Positions 31,601 to 39,385 of a stretch of DNA of 42,984 nucleotides are shown piece by piece (positions within the stretch are counted from its first letter, which is position 1; every line of letters begins with the position of its first letter). The position numbers and the translations under genes were made by a program. Under the pieces are notes generated by a model. That model ran no database searches and was not told where the DNA came from. It saw only the letters and a program-made list of their open reading frames with translations. Origin of the DNA: a virus; the IMG/VR virus record IMGVR_UViG_3300046740_000068, positions 1-42,984 of that record. One strand, written 5' to 3'.

Positions 31601-31955
31601 TGAATACCTGACCGACTGGCGGTGCATCGGCGACGATGGCTTGAACATGGCCTTCGACGTAGTTTCCGTCGCCTGTGCCGTTGACGACGGCAAGGGTATA
31701 CGTGGCAGGGTCTGCTGACACGTAAGTCGCCGTGACGGTGAGGTTGCCAGTCATCGTGATCGTCGTAGACCCGCTGGTCGGCACCGCCACTGTTGCTCCT
31801 GTCCACGTCGAGAAGAGTTGCCCTGCGCTCGGTGCCGTCGCGGTAATCGTGACAATGGAACCGGCCAGGTAGACGCCATCTCCAGCACCGCTGTTGACGA
31901 CCAACGTGTAGTTCAGACTCGGAACGTCAGACGCCTTCTGCGCGATGATGCTCAC
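28635..31955 (-). CDS. Giant tail spike: ten InlB-like repeats plus beta-helix
   Basis: This 1106-residue protein starts with GTG at 31955 (GTGA). Residues about 15-715 contain ten copies of a 70-residue unit: YTLTVVNGSGDGSY, then IVADAPAAGKVFSAWTG, then STTVTM and TVTATY. This matches the divergent InlB B-repeat (Flg_new-like) fold. The last 390 residues begin FYTATNGNDNNPGTFASPFR and show repeating Asn/Ile-rich turns (NNQIYNNLFYNISGS, ARNNISYGNGTDYSN), a right-handed parallel beta-helix typical of glycan-cleaving or glycan-binding spikes. The repeats probably form a long stalk with the beta-helix at the tip. Its DNA is AT-richer over the beta-helix. Confidence 0.8.
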   Translation of the reverse strand: MSIIAQKASDVPSLNYTLVVNSGAGDGVYLAGSIVTITATAPSAGQLFSTWTGATVAVPTSGSTTITMTGNLTVTATYVSADPATYTLAVVNGTGDGNYVEGHVQAIVADAPPVGQVFSAWTGGGGAVTSPSSASTTVTMPAFALTVTATYVNAATVTLTVNNGTGDGSYLTGETALIVADAPATGKVFDLWTGDTVASASAPSTSIVMSGNKTVTATYVDTTGPLYTLAVVNGSGSGNYLESAVVAIVANAPAAGMVFDAWTGATVASPSSSSTTITIGTSAVTVTATYTAAPSFVLTVVNGSGDGTYPSGTVVTITADTPTAGNTFDAWTGATVADASSASTTITVTGTTTVTATYALAATFTLTVINGTGGGNFAAASVNPIVANAPAVGKAFSAWTGDTSALANPAASSTNATMPAAAVTVTATYSDLPTYTLTVVNGSGDGSYLSGTVVTITADAPAAGDVFNVWTGATVASASSPSTTTTITGNTTVTATYTTTPPPTYTLNIQHGSGSGSYVAGHVQAIVADAAQPGYVFGHWNGDTAYVADVNASSTTVTQPAGPVFVSAFNVPGTSYTLTVNNGTGDGSYLVGSVNTIVADAPAAGKVFSAWTGGTVANASSPSTTVTMPAANVTVTATYIDNPVLYTLTVTAGSGDGNYSANTVVSIVADTPAVGKQFAGWTGGGSSIANAAAASTTVTMPFANLTVVATYSDIPSVGTFYTATNGNDNNPGTFASPFRTITKGVSVLGPSYTLFVRQGTYNEGLSSCPSGTSWANKVRIANYNNETVTMFPTTPFVGNPGACIRFHEGSEHYIEFDGINMNGSTAGVYDTVAFVCDAAGEPHHIRIQNSTIIGMTTDNSAYSGFAAHCLEIHGGRPVMVGGNEFINLTITGGGRPGTGTFANNGYGIYIAGPNNLAEGCNISSNKGAGIQVFNDDGASPDNNIIRNCIIHDESRNSNIGQLWGIICYGNNNQIYNNLFYNISGSGSDPGGQGIAIAGSSCQILYNTVSACSHEGIIIAGSSNVARNNISYGNGTDYSNIGSGTTHTNSIDNGTDPLFTNAGANDYTVQGGSPALTAGIGISYIDTDITGAARPTTGTTTAGAYEA

Positions 31956-32428
31956 CGAGACATCCCAGATTGATTAGGGATAGCCAATGGTGAGGCTTGA
32001 ATGTCCGGTGTCTGCGCTCTCTCGATGTCTCTGTAGAGAGGATACTGCTCACCGACCGATGCGAATGGCGACAAGCCCTTAACGATCCGTTCGCTGGCGA
32101 ATTTCACTGCCTTATCAACGACAGATTTTGGCATCTTGTCGCCATCTGACATATTCAGCAGCGTCTTCACTTCTTCTCGGCTCAAGGTAGGCACGATTGA
32201 TGGAATCTCCATCTCTTGACCACCAAGATTCACACCGATTGAAAACTCCGACATCACGCCACCGCTTTTATGCTTCAGCGGTCCGAGAAAGCCTAGCCCC
32301 TTCGGCTCTTTGCTGTTGTATCGGTTGCCGTATCCAAAATCAGGCGGATTGATTTCACGACTAGGCAGAACTGGCTGTTCAGGACTACCGATAGAGGCAA
32401 GTTGCGACAGGTTGGTAAAATTCATCAT
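31952..32428 (-). CDS. Uncharacterised phage protein of virion region
   Basis: The ATG at 32428 (ATGA with the previous stop) gives 158 residues; a TTG nine bases upstream is an alternative. The core GFLGPLKHKSGGVMSEFSIG followed by EMEIPSIVPTLSREEVKTLL and VDKAVKFASERIVKG matches a pattern repeatedly found in small phage proteins near tail or internal-protein genes, role unknown. Its DNA is clearly AT-richer than the surrounding fibre genes, suggesting separate ancestry. Confidence 0.6.
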   Translation of the reverse strand: MMNFTNLSQLASIGSPEQPVLPSREINPPDFGYGNRYNSKEPKGLGFLGPLKHKSGGVMSEFSIGVNLGGQEMEIPSIVPTLSREEVKTLLNMSDGDKMPKSVVDKAVKFASERIVKGLSPFASVGEQYPLYRDIERAQTPDIQASPLAIPNQSGMSR

Positions 32429-32700
32429 GCCGTCCAAACCGTGACACCGTTCGCGTCCTTCAAGATGAAATCATACGACGGCGCGAGCAGCGGATACGCA
32501 GGTCCAGGCATTCGGCCGTAGGTGCTCAGTGTGATCGGGTTGCCGAACGGCGTCGTCAGGTCGGCATCCTGATACAGCGGCTGGAGGACAGAGTAGGCGG
32601 TCCCGGCCTCGTAGCAGTAGAGCAGCCCGTTCGCCAGCGCGACACCGTTCGCGTCCATGAACTGCTGAATCGGGACAGGGAGAACGGCTGGAGTGGTCAC
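32425..32700 (-). CDS. Stand-alone fibre-adaptor-like protein (copy 2)
   Basis: The likely start is GTG at 32700, overlapping the preceding TGA (GTGA), for 91 residues beginning MTTPAVLPVPIQQFMDANG. It continues with LYCYEAGTAY, NPITLSTYGRMPGPAYPL and YDFILKDANGVTVW. It is clearly paralogous to 28327-28632 across its full length. It is encoded before the small unknown gene and the giant spike, so each large fibre or spike may have its own adaptor. That pairing is inferred. Confidence 0.65.
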   Translation of the reverse strand: MTTPAVLPVPIQQFMDANGVALANGLLYCYEAGTAYSVLQPLYQDADLTTPFGNPITLSTYGRMPGPAYPLLAPSYDFILKDANGVTVWTA

Positions 32701-32897
32701 GCGATGTTGTGCCTCTGGATACAATCGCAATCACACACATTTTGCCCATGCCGAATGCACGCCTCGTTTTGGCATTCAGGGCAATAAGGGCCAGGACAGA
32801 ATCCACCGCAGTTGCAAATCCTGCAATCTTCCTCAAAAAGAGAGTGCGACTTCTTATCGTGGAGACATGCATCACACAAGTCTTCGTCTAGGTTCAC
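32697..32897 (-). CDS. Cysteine-rich putative zinc-binding protein
   Basis: The 66-residue product starts with GTG at 32897 (GTGA). It holds about twelve cysteines in CDACLHD, CRICNCGGFC, YCPECQNEAC and VCDCDC, enough for two or more zinc sites. It is lodged between virion genes, where a cytoplasmic regulator is unexpected. Composition is AT-richer than its neighbours. It may be an inserted moron-type gene. Function unknown. Confidence 0.6.
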   Translation of the reverse strand: MNLDEDLCDACLHDKKSHSLFEEDCRICNCGGFCPGPYCPECQNEACIRHGQNVCDCDCIQRHNIA

Positions 32898-34093
32898 GAT
32901 GTCCCCTCAGTCATGTCCACGTAGCAGTCAAGGAATGCCCAGAACACCGGGTCAGACACGCGAATCTTGCACGCCCAATTCCGGCCGCGTCCGAGGCGAT
33001 TGAGATACGTGCGCTTGCTGGTCTCACCGATTTTACCTGGATTCAGCGTGTAGCCGTTGCCCCACGTCACTCCGCCGTCTCGAGAGAACCAGATCGCCAC
33101 GACTGGATCGCTGCCCTGCCCTGTCACGAGCCCCTGTCCAGCCTGAATCAGCAGTTCGATGCGGTCGAGGAACAGCATCAGATTCGTCTCGAATGGCAAT
33201 GCGAAGATGCGCTCTCTCACGCTCGGATACGTCGTGGTAGATGGCGTCGGAGGCGTCGGAGGCCGGTCGAAATAGAGAAGATGCATGCGAATCGGATCGG
33301 CAGATGTCGCGCTGACTCGTATCCGACATGCGATACGCGTATCAAGGCCAATCGGATAGACCGCCGGAAGAAACGTGTTCTGGAACCCTTGGTCACCGAC
33401 CCACGAAAACGTATTCCTGAACGTGGTCATGACCACTTCGGCACCAGCTAATCCTGATCCGATGTCCATCTCGTAAGACTCGCCGCCCCATAAATTGCTT
33501 GGCTGAGGACCCACAGCAAGCAGCATCGTGCCTGCACCAATCAGCGTCACGACTTCGACCCATGCCGAATTCACCCAAGGGCTTGCGTTCGGCGTCAGGA
33601 GTGCTCCGCTCGTGAGCCATCCAGACCCAGAGCCAGTTGGCGCGTAGTTATACGCTGCGGTCGTCGCGGCACCGTTAGACAGCCCAACGCTATACATCAG
33701 CGCGAAATGGTATGTGGTGCTTGTGGCTGAGATGGAGCGCAGTCTCACCGAGAGCCGAGCATTCGCATCAATGTTCCCAATCGCCACCGGAAGCATCAGC
33801 ACTTCATACGCACAATTCACCTGATTGGCCGAGATGAGCAGCGGCGCACTGATGGAGACTTCCTCACCGGCACCGCCAGTGCCGAACTGCATCTCAAGGT
33901 TGTCATTTCCTGTCGATCCCCCATTGTCGAGTTCAGCGCAGATGCCGACGATATAAATCGGATCGGCAATGGATAGCGCGGGGATAAATTCAACCCACGA
34001 GGAAAACACCCCTGCACTCGACGCTGTCGAAATCGCTAGGCTGTTCGCCGCCGCCGGCCATACCTGAATCGGTTCCGCCGTTAGGATGCTCAC
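32894..34093 (-). CDS. Virion protein with two beta domains and a gp10-like C-terminus
   Basis: 399 residues, GTG start at 34093 (GTGA). Two tandem beta domains of about 130 residues each contain SWVEFIPALS... and NSAWVEVVTLI..., then EMDIGSGLAGAEVVMTTFRN, related to the domains of the next gene upstream. Residues 292-399 differ: FETNLMLFLDRIELLIQAGQ, LVTGQGSDPVVAIWFSRDGG, LGRGRNWACKIRVSDPVFW. This resembles the C-terminal part of P22 gp10-like DNA-stabilisation proteins, which is absent from the gp10-like gene at 34914-36086. It probably completes the tail hub. Confidence 0.6.
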   Translation of the reverse strand: MSILTAEPIQVWPAAANSLAISTASSAGVFSSWVEFIPALSIADPIYIVGICAELDNGGSTGNDNLEMQFGTGGAGEEVSISAPLLISANQVNCAYEVLMLPVAIGNIDANARLSVRLRSISATSTTYHFALMYSVGLSNGAATTAAYNYAPTGSGSGWLTSGALLTPNASPWVNSAWVEVVTLIGAGTMLLAVGPQPSNLWGGESYEMDIGSGLAGAEVVMTTFRNTFSWVGDQGFQNTFLPAVYPIGLDTRIACRIRVSATSADPIRMHLLYFDRPPTPPTPSTTTYPSVRERIFALPFETNLMLFLDRIELLIQAGQGLVTGQGSDPVVAIWFSRDGGVTWGNGYTLNPGKIGETSKRTYLNRLGRGRNWACKIRVSDPVFWAFLDCYVDMTEGTS

Positions 34094-34914
34094 AGCGGCT
34101 TCTCTAAGTATGTGATCGAGCAGGTAATCGTGCGCGTGCCGCTGGTAGACTGCGAGCGCGTCCGAGCAGATAGACGCGATGACGACGGGATGTTGTCCAG
34201 CGGATTATACAGCGGGAAGTACGACGGTCCGTCCACGGTCTGAATACCAGTGTGATGAAAACGAATCGTGGTCAGCACGACTTCAGAGGCAGCCGCGCCG
34301 ATGCCGATGTCCACTTCCCAACTCATATCAAGGCTTAAGAGCTTGATGACGATGCCTGTCAAGATAGTTGCAGCGCTGGTCGAGGCCACCAACGTTGTCC
34401 ATGTGCTGTTCGCCCATGCCGATGCGCCAGTCGTCAGCGAGATGGACGTCGCGGCTGATGGCGCTGGCTTCTGCGGCTTGGCGGTGACGAGCAGATCCCC
34501 GATGATAGGCTTCTCATAATACTTCAGCGCTACGGCCCACGTCGGAGTAGCTCCGGTGTTCGACTTCCTCATCCGAGCCGACACCCGCGAACCGTCAGGA
34601 ATGTTGTCGAGCGGAATCGGCAGCGGCAATCCACCTGGATTGGCGTGCTCTGGGTCTCCGTAGGAGCCGCGAAACGTCGTCACGACAGACTCTGAGCCTC
34701 CAGAGCCTGTCCCGATGTCAATCTCGAAGTCCTTCGCGACGTTGTCATTCCCAGGACGCACGATGATGCCGGTCACGACGATGTCAGCAGCCGCCGTGGC
34801 GATGAGTTCCACCCAGGCCGAGTTGCCCCAAGCGCTCGCGTTCGGCGTGAGTTCGACAGGGTCTGCGGCCGGAGGCGCGAATAGTTGCGGATTCCGAATG
34901 GTCTGGAGTGCCAT
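34090..34914 (-). CDS. Virion protein of two tandem beta-sandwich domains
   Basis: 274 residues, ATG at 34914 overlapping the gp10-like stop (TAATG). It is an internal duplication: LTPNASAWGNSAWVELIATA and LTTGASAWANSTWTTLVAST open the two halves; each then has a DIGxGxxxSEVV-type strand, LDNIPDGSRVSARMR or LDNIPSSSRLSARTR, and ends YYEKP or TYLEKP. The same fold seems to occur twice in the next gene. It lies inside the tail-hub gene set and is probably a surface decoration or fibre-attachment module. No named family recognised. Confidence 0.6.
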   Translation of the reverse strand: MALQTIRNPQLFAPPAADPVELTPNASAWGNSAWVELIATAAADIVVTGIIVRPGNDNVAKDFEIDIGTGSGGSESVVTTFRGSYGDPEHANPGGLPLPIPLDNIPDGSRVSARMRKSNTGATPTWAVALKYYEKPIIGDLLVTAKPQKPAPSAATSISLTTGASAWANSTWTTLVASTSAATILTGIVIKLLSLDMSWEVDIGIGAAASEVVLTTIRFHHTGIQTVDGPSYFPLYNPLDNIPSSSRLSARTRSQSTSGTRTITCSITYLEKPL

Positions 34915-36086
34915 TAGGCGTCCGTCAGCTCTTCATCGAAGTATTCGAGCGACATCTCATAAATCGTGCCGGTCAGACGGTCTCCAACGAGATGCATGCC
35001 CGCGAAGGACATGTGACACTGTCCGCGTCCGAGCATCCATTGAATCGTCGTAGAATCCCACGTCGCTCGCTTGTGCCATCGGTCAGTCGAGAGGTCGTAG
35101 ACGAGCGTCCATTGGCAACCAGGCACCAGCAGGCAGTAGTAGCGATGGGTGTCTTCCTGGTAGCACCAGGCGACAGACAGACGTAAATCGTGACGACTGA
35201 TGCCGTCGAGGACATTACCAGACGACTGAATCAGTGCCGTGATGGCCGGCGTGCTGATGATTTTCGGTGACAGCCCGTCAAGCGCCCAGACGCAGCCCTG
35301 CCCGTCATCGTTCTGTCCAAGCCAGAACAGCGTGTTCTCGAGCCGTCGAACAGAGAACGGCGCGACACTGCCGGATTCCATGAACTCGCCGGATGTCGGT
35401 GCGAACGGGAACAGCGGATCGCCAGAGTCATACCAGAACTCAGAGGTCTTGCGGCCGAGTATGGCGATGACGCGATGATTCCGCACCAGCGCGTTGATGT
35501 CGTCGCTCGCTTCAGAGCGTTCGGCCACGTCGAGCGCATCCCAAGACGTTCCGTCCTCGAGCGCGGAAATCTGAAACTTCCGCGTCTCGGTGACGAGCGC
35601 GAAGAAATAGCCGTCCATGAACTCGCCCATTCGCACACGTTCAGGGAAGCCAGGGTCGGTAATCTGCGTGAGCGTATTCGCTGACAGATCGAAGATGTAG
35701 CCGAGTTCTCCACTCGTGATGAACAACTGAAATCCTGCCGTGCCGTTGGAGCAGATTGATGGGAGGTAGACGGCCGGCGAGAGCGTCGGAGAATAGGCGA
35801 TATACGTTGCCGGCGTCGTCGGAAACACCTCGTAGAGCGTATTGCCAGCAATGGCGAAGGCGCGGTCAAGGGTTGCAGGGCTGAAGAACATCGCCGTCAC
35901 TGGCGCAGTCGGAAGATTCACCCACGGACGCAGTCCAGGCGTGCCTCGAAGGTATGGATTCGCGACCTTGACGTTGCCAGGCGACACGGTTTCGAGGAAG
36001 AGGTTAATCGTCTCTTCAGGGTCGGCCGTGGTGCTCGCACCGACGTTCGACGGACCGACGAAGCCTGGAACCGGAGTGCGGGCCAT
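34914..36086 (-). CDS. P22 gp10-like packaged DNA stabilisation protein (N-terminal part)
   Basis: This 390-residue protein starts at the ATG at 36086 with ARTPVPGFVGPSNVGASTTA and the NLFLETVSPG and YLRGTPGLRPWV segments typical of gp10-type tail hub proteins that plug the portal channel after packaging. The body has repeated beta blades, including FLGQ-like FWLGQNDDGQG and WMLGRGQCHMSFAGMHLVGD. It ends abruptly after IYEMSLEYFDEELTDA, where homologues normally continue with a TGQGSDP-containing domain. That missing domain appears at the C-terminus of the protein at 32894-34093. Function: closing the head after packaging and attaching spikes. Confidence 0.75.
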   Translation of the reverse strand: MARTPVPGFVGPSNVGASTTADPEETINLFLETVSPGNVKVANPYLRGTPGLRPWVNLPTAPVTAMFFSPATLDRAFAIAGNTLYEVFPTTPATYIAYSPTLSPAVYLPSICSNGTAGFQLFITSGELGYIFDLSANTLTQITDPGFPERVRMGEFMDGYFFALVTETRKFQISALEDGTSWDALDVAERSEASDDINALVRNHRVIAILGRKTSEFWYDSGDPLFPFAPTSGEFMESGSVAPFSVRRLENTLFWLGQNDDGQGCVWALDGLSPKIISTPAITALIQSSGNVLDGISRHDLRLSVAWCYQEDTHRYYCLLVPGCQWTLVYDLSTDRWHKRATWDSTTIQWMLGRGQCHMSFAGMHLVGDRLTGTIYEMSLEYFDEELTDA

Positions 36087-36087
36087 A

Positions 36088-36267
36088 TCACCGGAACCGA
36101 GGAATCGGCACGTCGAGAATACCGAATGCTGAGAGCAGGTAGAGCACGAGGCACAGCACCACGACCACGCGAATGACCGTTTTGATGGCCGCGTCCATAG
36201 GAATGTAGTTCTCGATGAGGTAGAGGCAGACGCCAGCGATGACGAGCAGGATAATGAGTTGAATCAT
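36088..36267 (-). CDS. Small two-span membrane protein (Thivi_2564-like)
   Basis: The ATG at 36267 gives 59 residues with two hydrophobic segments: MIQLIILLVIAGVCLYLIEN, a short loop YIPMDAAIK, then VIRVVVVLCLVLYLLSAFG. The pattern (membrane span, YIPMD, second span) matches the small family called Thivi_2564 membrane proteins, frequent in phages. It could act as a holin or lysis accessory. A longer in-frame upstream extension lacks support. Confidence 0.65.
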   Translation of the reverse strand: MIQLIILLVIAGVCLYLIENYIPMDAAIKTVIRVVVVLCLVLYLLSAFGILDVPIPRFR

Positions 36268-36269
36268 GG

Positions 36270-36968
36270 TCAGTTCCCTACTCCAAGCAGCAAGAGCCGA
36301 CGTCTCGTGGCAACAGTGACAGGCGTGCCGAATGCCGCCGCGAATAGTGACCAATGCGCGGACGTATCACCATCCGTCATTTGCGGCGTGTTGTCCGAAC
36401 TGCTGATGAGGTATTGATCGCCGTAATACTGGACCGCATCTCCGGTGATGGCAAATGCGTTGAACGTGTAACTCGTCCCGCCAGCCGTGCAGCCTGGGTT
36501 TCCGAAACTCGAACCAAGACAGAGAAACACCGCTTCGCCTGATCCGTGAGACACCGTCGCGGTAGACATGATGTTCGATGGAGCACTGGTCGCCGATCCG
36601 AACTGAAATGGCGAAATATACGGGTCCGATGTCGGAACGCCGCTCAACTGCCACCGAGCCCACGCGCGATACGTCGAAGATCCGCTCAATGACAGCGTGA
36701 CCGTGTTCGACGCATTGCCGAGACAGTTATATGCCCGAAACATACAAATGTTCGGCCCTCCACCAGATCCTGTTTGCGTGGTGCCGACTTGCACATACGT
36801 GTTGCCTGCGGTGTCGGTCGGCACACCAGAAGGCGTGATGGTCCCATCATCGATGACGAACGCGACAGCCGTAAAATTACCAGCCGTGAGACTCGTCGCT
36901 GTTGTCGCGATTGACGACGAACTTGACGTATTGCCGCCACGCGAACCGTTCACGAACGCAATCGCCAC
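36270..36968 (-). CDS. Beta-rich virion protein, unknown function
   Basis: 232 residues, GTG at 36968 adjoining the previous stop. The composition is Ser/Thr/Gly-rich with little charge: TAGNFTAVAFVIDDGTITPS, then ARWQLSGVP and SHGSGEAVFLCLGSSFG, suggesting a beta-sandwich. The C-terminus is RRRLLLLGVGN, a short Arg/Leu-rich end seen in some phage tail proteins. No signal peptide. Likely a surface-exposed virion protein; not certain. Confidence 0.55.
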   Translation of the reverse strand: MAIAFVNGSRGGNTSSSSSIATTATSLTAGNFTAVAFVIDDGTITPSGVPTDTAGNTYVQVGTTQTGSGGGPNICMFRAYNCLGNASNTVTLSLSGSSTYRAWARWQLSGVPTSDPYISPFQFGSATSAPSNIMSTATVSHGSGEAVFLCLGSSFGNPGCTAGGTSYTFNAFAITGDAVQYYGDQYLISSSDNTPQMTDGDTSAHWSLFAAAFGTPVTVATRRRLLLLGVGN

Positions 36969-37271
36969 TTAGGTGAACTTATGGAACGCCTGCGTGATGG
37001 CTGCGTAGACGTGATCCACCTGAGCATCGGTCGCCACCTTGCCGAGCAGCGATGTCAGTTCGTCATACGCCGCTTGCGTCGTCGCCACGTCAGGAAAACC
37101 AAACTTCGACCGCATATACTCGCCGACGACGCCTGTCTCTTTCATGGTGTCCATCGTGCCGACGAGGTCGATGAGCCGTTGCACAGAAGCCGAGAGCGGC
37201 GACATCACGCCCTGAATCAGTTGCCCGTAGGCTGATGTCTTGTCGTAGGGAAGATGTGTATAGTCAGCCAT
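36969..37271 (-). CDS. Small helical protein, unknown function
   Basis: The 100-residue product is helical (SASVQRLIDLVGTMDTMKET, then AAYDELTSLLGKVATDAQVD). The ATG at 37271 overlaps the preceding TAA (TAATG). The P22 gene order would allow a tail needle here, but it is too short and lacks an obvious fibrous repeat, so I leave it unassigned. Confidence 0.55.
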   Translation of the reverse strand: MADYTHLPYDKTSAYGQLIQGVMSPLSASVQRLIDLVGTMDTMKETGVVGEYMRSKFGFPDVATTQAAYDELTSLLGKVATDAQVDHVYAAITQAFHKFT

Positions 37272-39385
37272 TAGGCTCCTTTGTATCCGCTGATGCTCAC
37301 CTTCGTGCTTGAGCCGGTCGTCACGTTCGCGACGTAGACTGCGGTAGCCGTCGTGGGCTGACGCAGCGGTGTCGGGAAGACGAATGTTCCACCACCACCA
37401 CCTGTAGTCGCCACTGCGGCTGCTGGAGCTGGAATCACATAGAATGCCGTGCCACCGCTGCCATCTTGAATCGAGATGTCTGTCGATACCGTCGTGCTCC
37501 CGTTGCTCACGGTAATCTGCGTGATGTAGTTCCGCAGGCCAGATGCCGGGGCAGCGAGCGTAATGGTCGATGTCGTGCCGGTCATCGCCGATGTCATCGC
37601 GAACGATACGAAGTTCTCAGGGTTGGCATACGGCAGAACGATGAGCTTGCCGACGAGGTCGGCGACGAGCTGCACCTGACGGGCTGTCGTCACGGCAGCG
37701 TTCTCGCTCGAGACAGCCTGTGCGCCGAGGTTCGTCGGGTTTCCGGTGATGGCGACATTCGTGGCATTCGGCCCGCCAACCGCGAGAATCCCGGCCGCAG
37801 AGCCGCCATTGACCGTCGTGGTCCCGTTGACCTGAGCCAAGTTGATCGCGCTGTTCGCGTCAGGAGTTACGAGCAGCTTGTTCGTCAACTGCGGCTGGTC
37901 GGTCGCGAGCACGACGCGCTGAACACCAGTGCCGCTATTGCCGGTGCCCATCGTGACCGTGACGCCGTTCATCTGCGCGACGTTTACTGACTGATTCGCA
38001 GGCAATGCGACCGAATCAGGCGTCACGAGCAGCTTCGTCATGCTCGCGACACCCTGAATCGTCAGGACGCCGCCTGCCGCAGAACCTGCCGTCCCGGTGC
38101 CGACGACCGCAGCGTTCAGGTTCGCCGCAGTCGCCTGCGTCACCGCTGTAGTCGATGTAGTGTCGAGCACCGCGTGTAGGCTTGTGCCTGTGGTCTGAAC
38201 GACGGTGACGTTACCCGTGACCGCCGTCGTGGACCCGGTATCCGTGATGACGTGACCGATGACCGCCGACGATGCATCGTTGATGATGTGAAACGGCGTG
38301 TTGTCGGACGCGATGGTGACGCGCTGCGAGCCGGTGCCAGTCGTGCCGTTGCCCATCAGCGGCGTGACGGCGTTGATCTGCGAGACGTTGACGCTCTGGT
38401 TCGCCGGTAGCGCAACGCTGTCAGGCGTGACCAATAGCTTGGTCATTGACGCCACGCCTTGCACCGTGAGCACGCCGCCGGCGGCCGTGCCAGCCGTGCC
38501 TGTCCCGACGACGGCTGCGTTCAGGCTGGTCGCTGTCCCTTGCACGACCGTGACGTTGCCTGTCACCGCTGTAGTCGAACCGCTGTCGATGATGACGTGG
38601 CCGCTATCGACCACCGTATGCAGGTTCGTGCCGGTTCCCTGCACCACCGTGACGTTTCCGGTGACGGTCGTAGACGTGAGCGATACCGGCACCGCAGAGG
38701 CCCGCAGTTGGGTGTCAGTCAGTCCACCAGTCGTCACCGTGCCGCTGATAGGAACAGGCGTAGCGCGGAGTTGCGTATCGGTGAGCCCGCCAGTCGTCAC
38801 GGCAAATGCGGTGTTGTCCGAGGCAATCGTGACCCTGAGCGAGCCTGCCCCGGTGACACCGTTTCCGGTGAGCGGCGTCTCAGTGTTGATGCCGGTCAGG
38901 TTGACGTCGCTACCTGGCCCGCCGCCGCTCGCAACGTAGGGGTCTCCGTTCGTGTCCACCAGCACGACGGTCAACGGGTTGCTATTGGTGTAGTCTTCGA
39001 CCGTCGCCTTGATGGTGTTGTCAACGCCGTCCACGATGACTGTATCGCCGCCGCCACTGCCGCCGCTGACCTGGTAGGTTGCCTCGAACGATGGCCCGTT
39101 CGCCGTCAGCACGTCGGTGTCGTCGCCGAACACCGGCACCGACTGCGGGCCAGTCAGGAAGTCGTCAGGCACTCCCACCGTGACCGTGATACCGGCTTCC
39201 TGCACACGCGCCTGCGTGCCGTTCACCCCGCGCTGGACGAGTGCCTGCGTCGGTGTCAGGACGCGAAGCACGCGGCAGTATTCGGACCCAAGTGCGAGCA
39301 GTTGCCCGCTCTCTAGGTCTACGTCATCGAAGAGCGTAATGCTCTGAGAGGAAGCCGTGAGTGCGTGTGCGAGCGTCGTTGTCAT
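37271..39385 (-). CDS. Repeat-rich structural protein
   Basis: 704 residues, ATG at 39385 (ATGA). The first 90 residues are a compact beta domain (ITLFDDVDLESGQLLALGSE, then RVLRVLTPTQALVQRGVNGT). It then consists of irregular repeats: VTGNVTVVQGTATSLNAAVV, GTGTAGTAAGGVLTVQGVAS, MTKLLVTPDSVALPANQSVN and TGTGSQRVTIASDN, some twice with near identity. The C-terminal 100 residues end STKVSISGYKGA with a Gly-rich FVFPTPL segment. This is a fibrous Val/Thr-rich virion protein; part of it may line or decorate the tail. Recombination between its repeats is plausible. Confidence 0.6.
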   Translation of the reverse strand: MTTTLAHALTASSQSITLFDDVDLESGQLLALGSEYCRVLRVLTPTQALVQRGVNGTQARVQEAGITVTVGVPDDFLTGPQSVPVFGDDTDVLTANGPSFEATYQVSGGSGGGDTVIVDGVDNTIKATVEDYTNSNPLTVVLVDTNGDPYVASGGGPGSDVNLTGINTETPLTGNGVTGAGSLRVTIASDNTAFAVTTGGLTDTQLRATPVPISGTVTTGGLTDTQLRASAVPVSLTSTTVTGNVTVVQGTGTNLHTVVDSGHVIIDSGSTTAVTGNVTVVQGTATSLNAAVVGTGTAGTAAGGVLTVQGVASMTKLLVTPDSVALPANQSVNVSQINAVTPLMGNGTTGTGSQRVTIASDNTPFHIINDASSAVIGHVITDTGSTTAVTGNVTVVQTTGTSLHAVLDTTSTTAVTQATAANLNAAVVGTGTAGSAAGGVLTIQGVASMTKLLVTPDSVALPANQSVNVAQMNGVTVTMGTGNSGTGVQRVVLATDQPQLTNKLLVTPDANSAINLAQVNGTTTVNGGSAAGILAVGGPNATNVAITGNPTNLGAQAVSSENAAVTTARQVQLVADLVGKLIVLPYANPENFVSFAMTSAMTGTTSTITLAAPASGLRNYITQITVSNGSTTVSTDISIQDGSGGTAFYVIPAPAAAVATTGGGGGTFVFPTPLRQPTTATAVYVANVTTGSSTKVSISGYKGA

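Noticed and set aside
36969-37271. P22 gp26-like tail needle
   Set aside because: Only 100 residues, no long trimeric coiled coil or fibrous repeat, and no sequence resemblance I can recognise.
38459-39316. 285-codon plus-strand frame
   Set aside because: Antisense to the repeat-rich structural gene, Arg/His-rich, no supporting context.
37271-39385. CRISPR array or tandem DNA repeat locus
   Set aside because: The repeats are coding, irregular in spacing and in frame with the protein; they are protein repeats.
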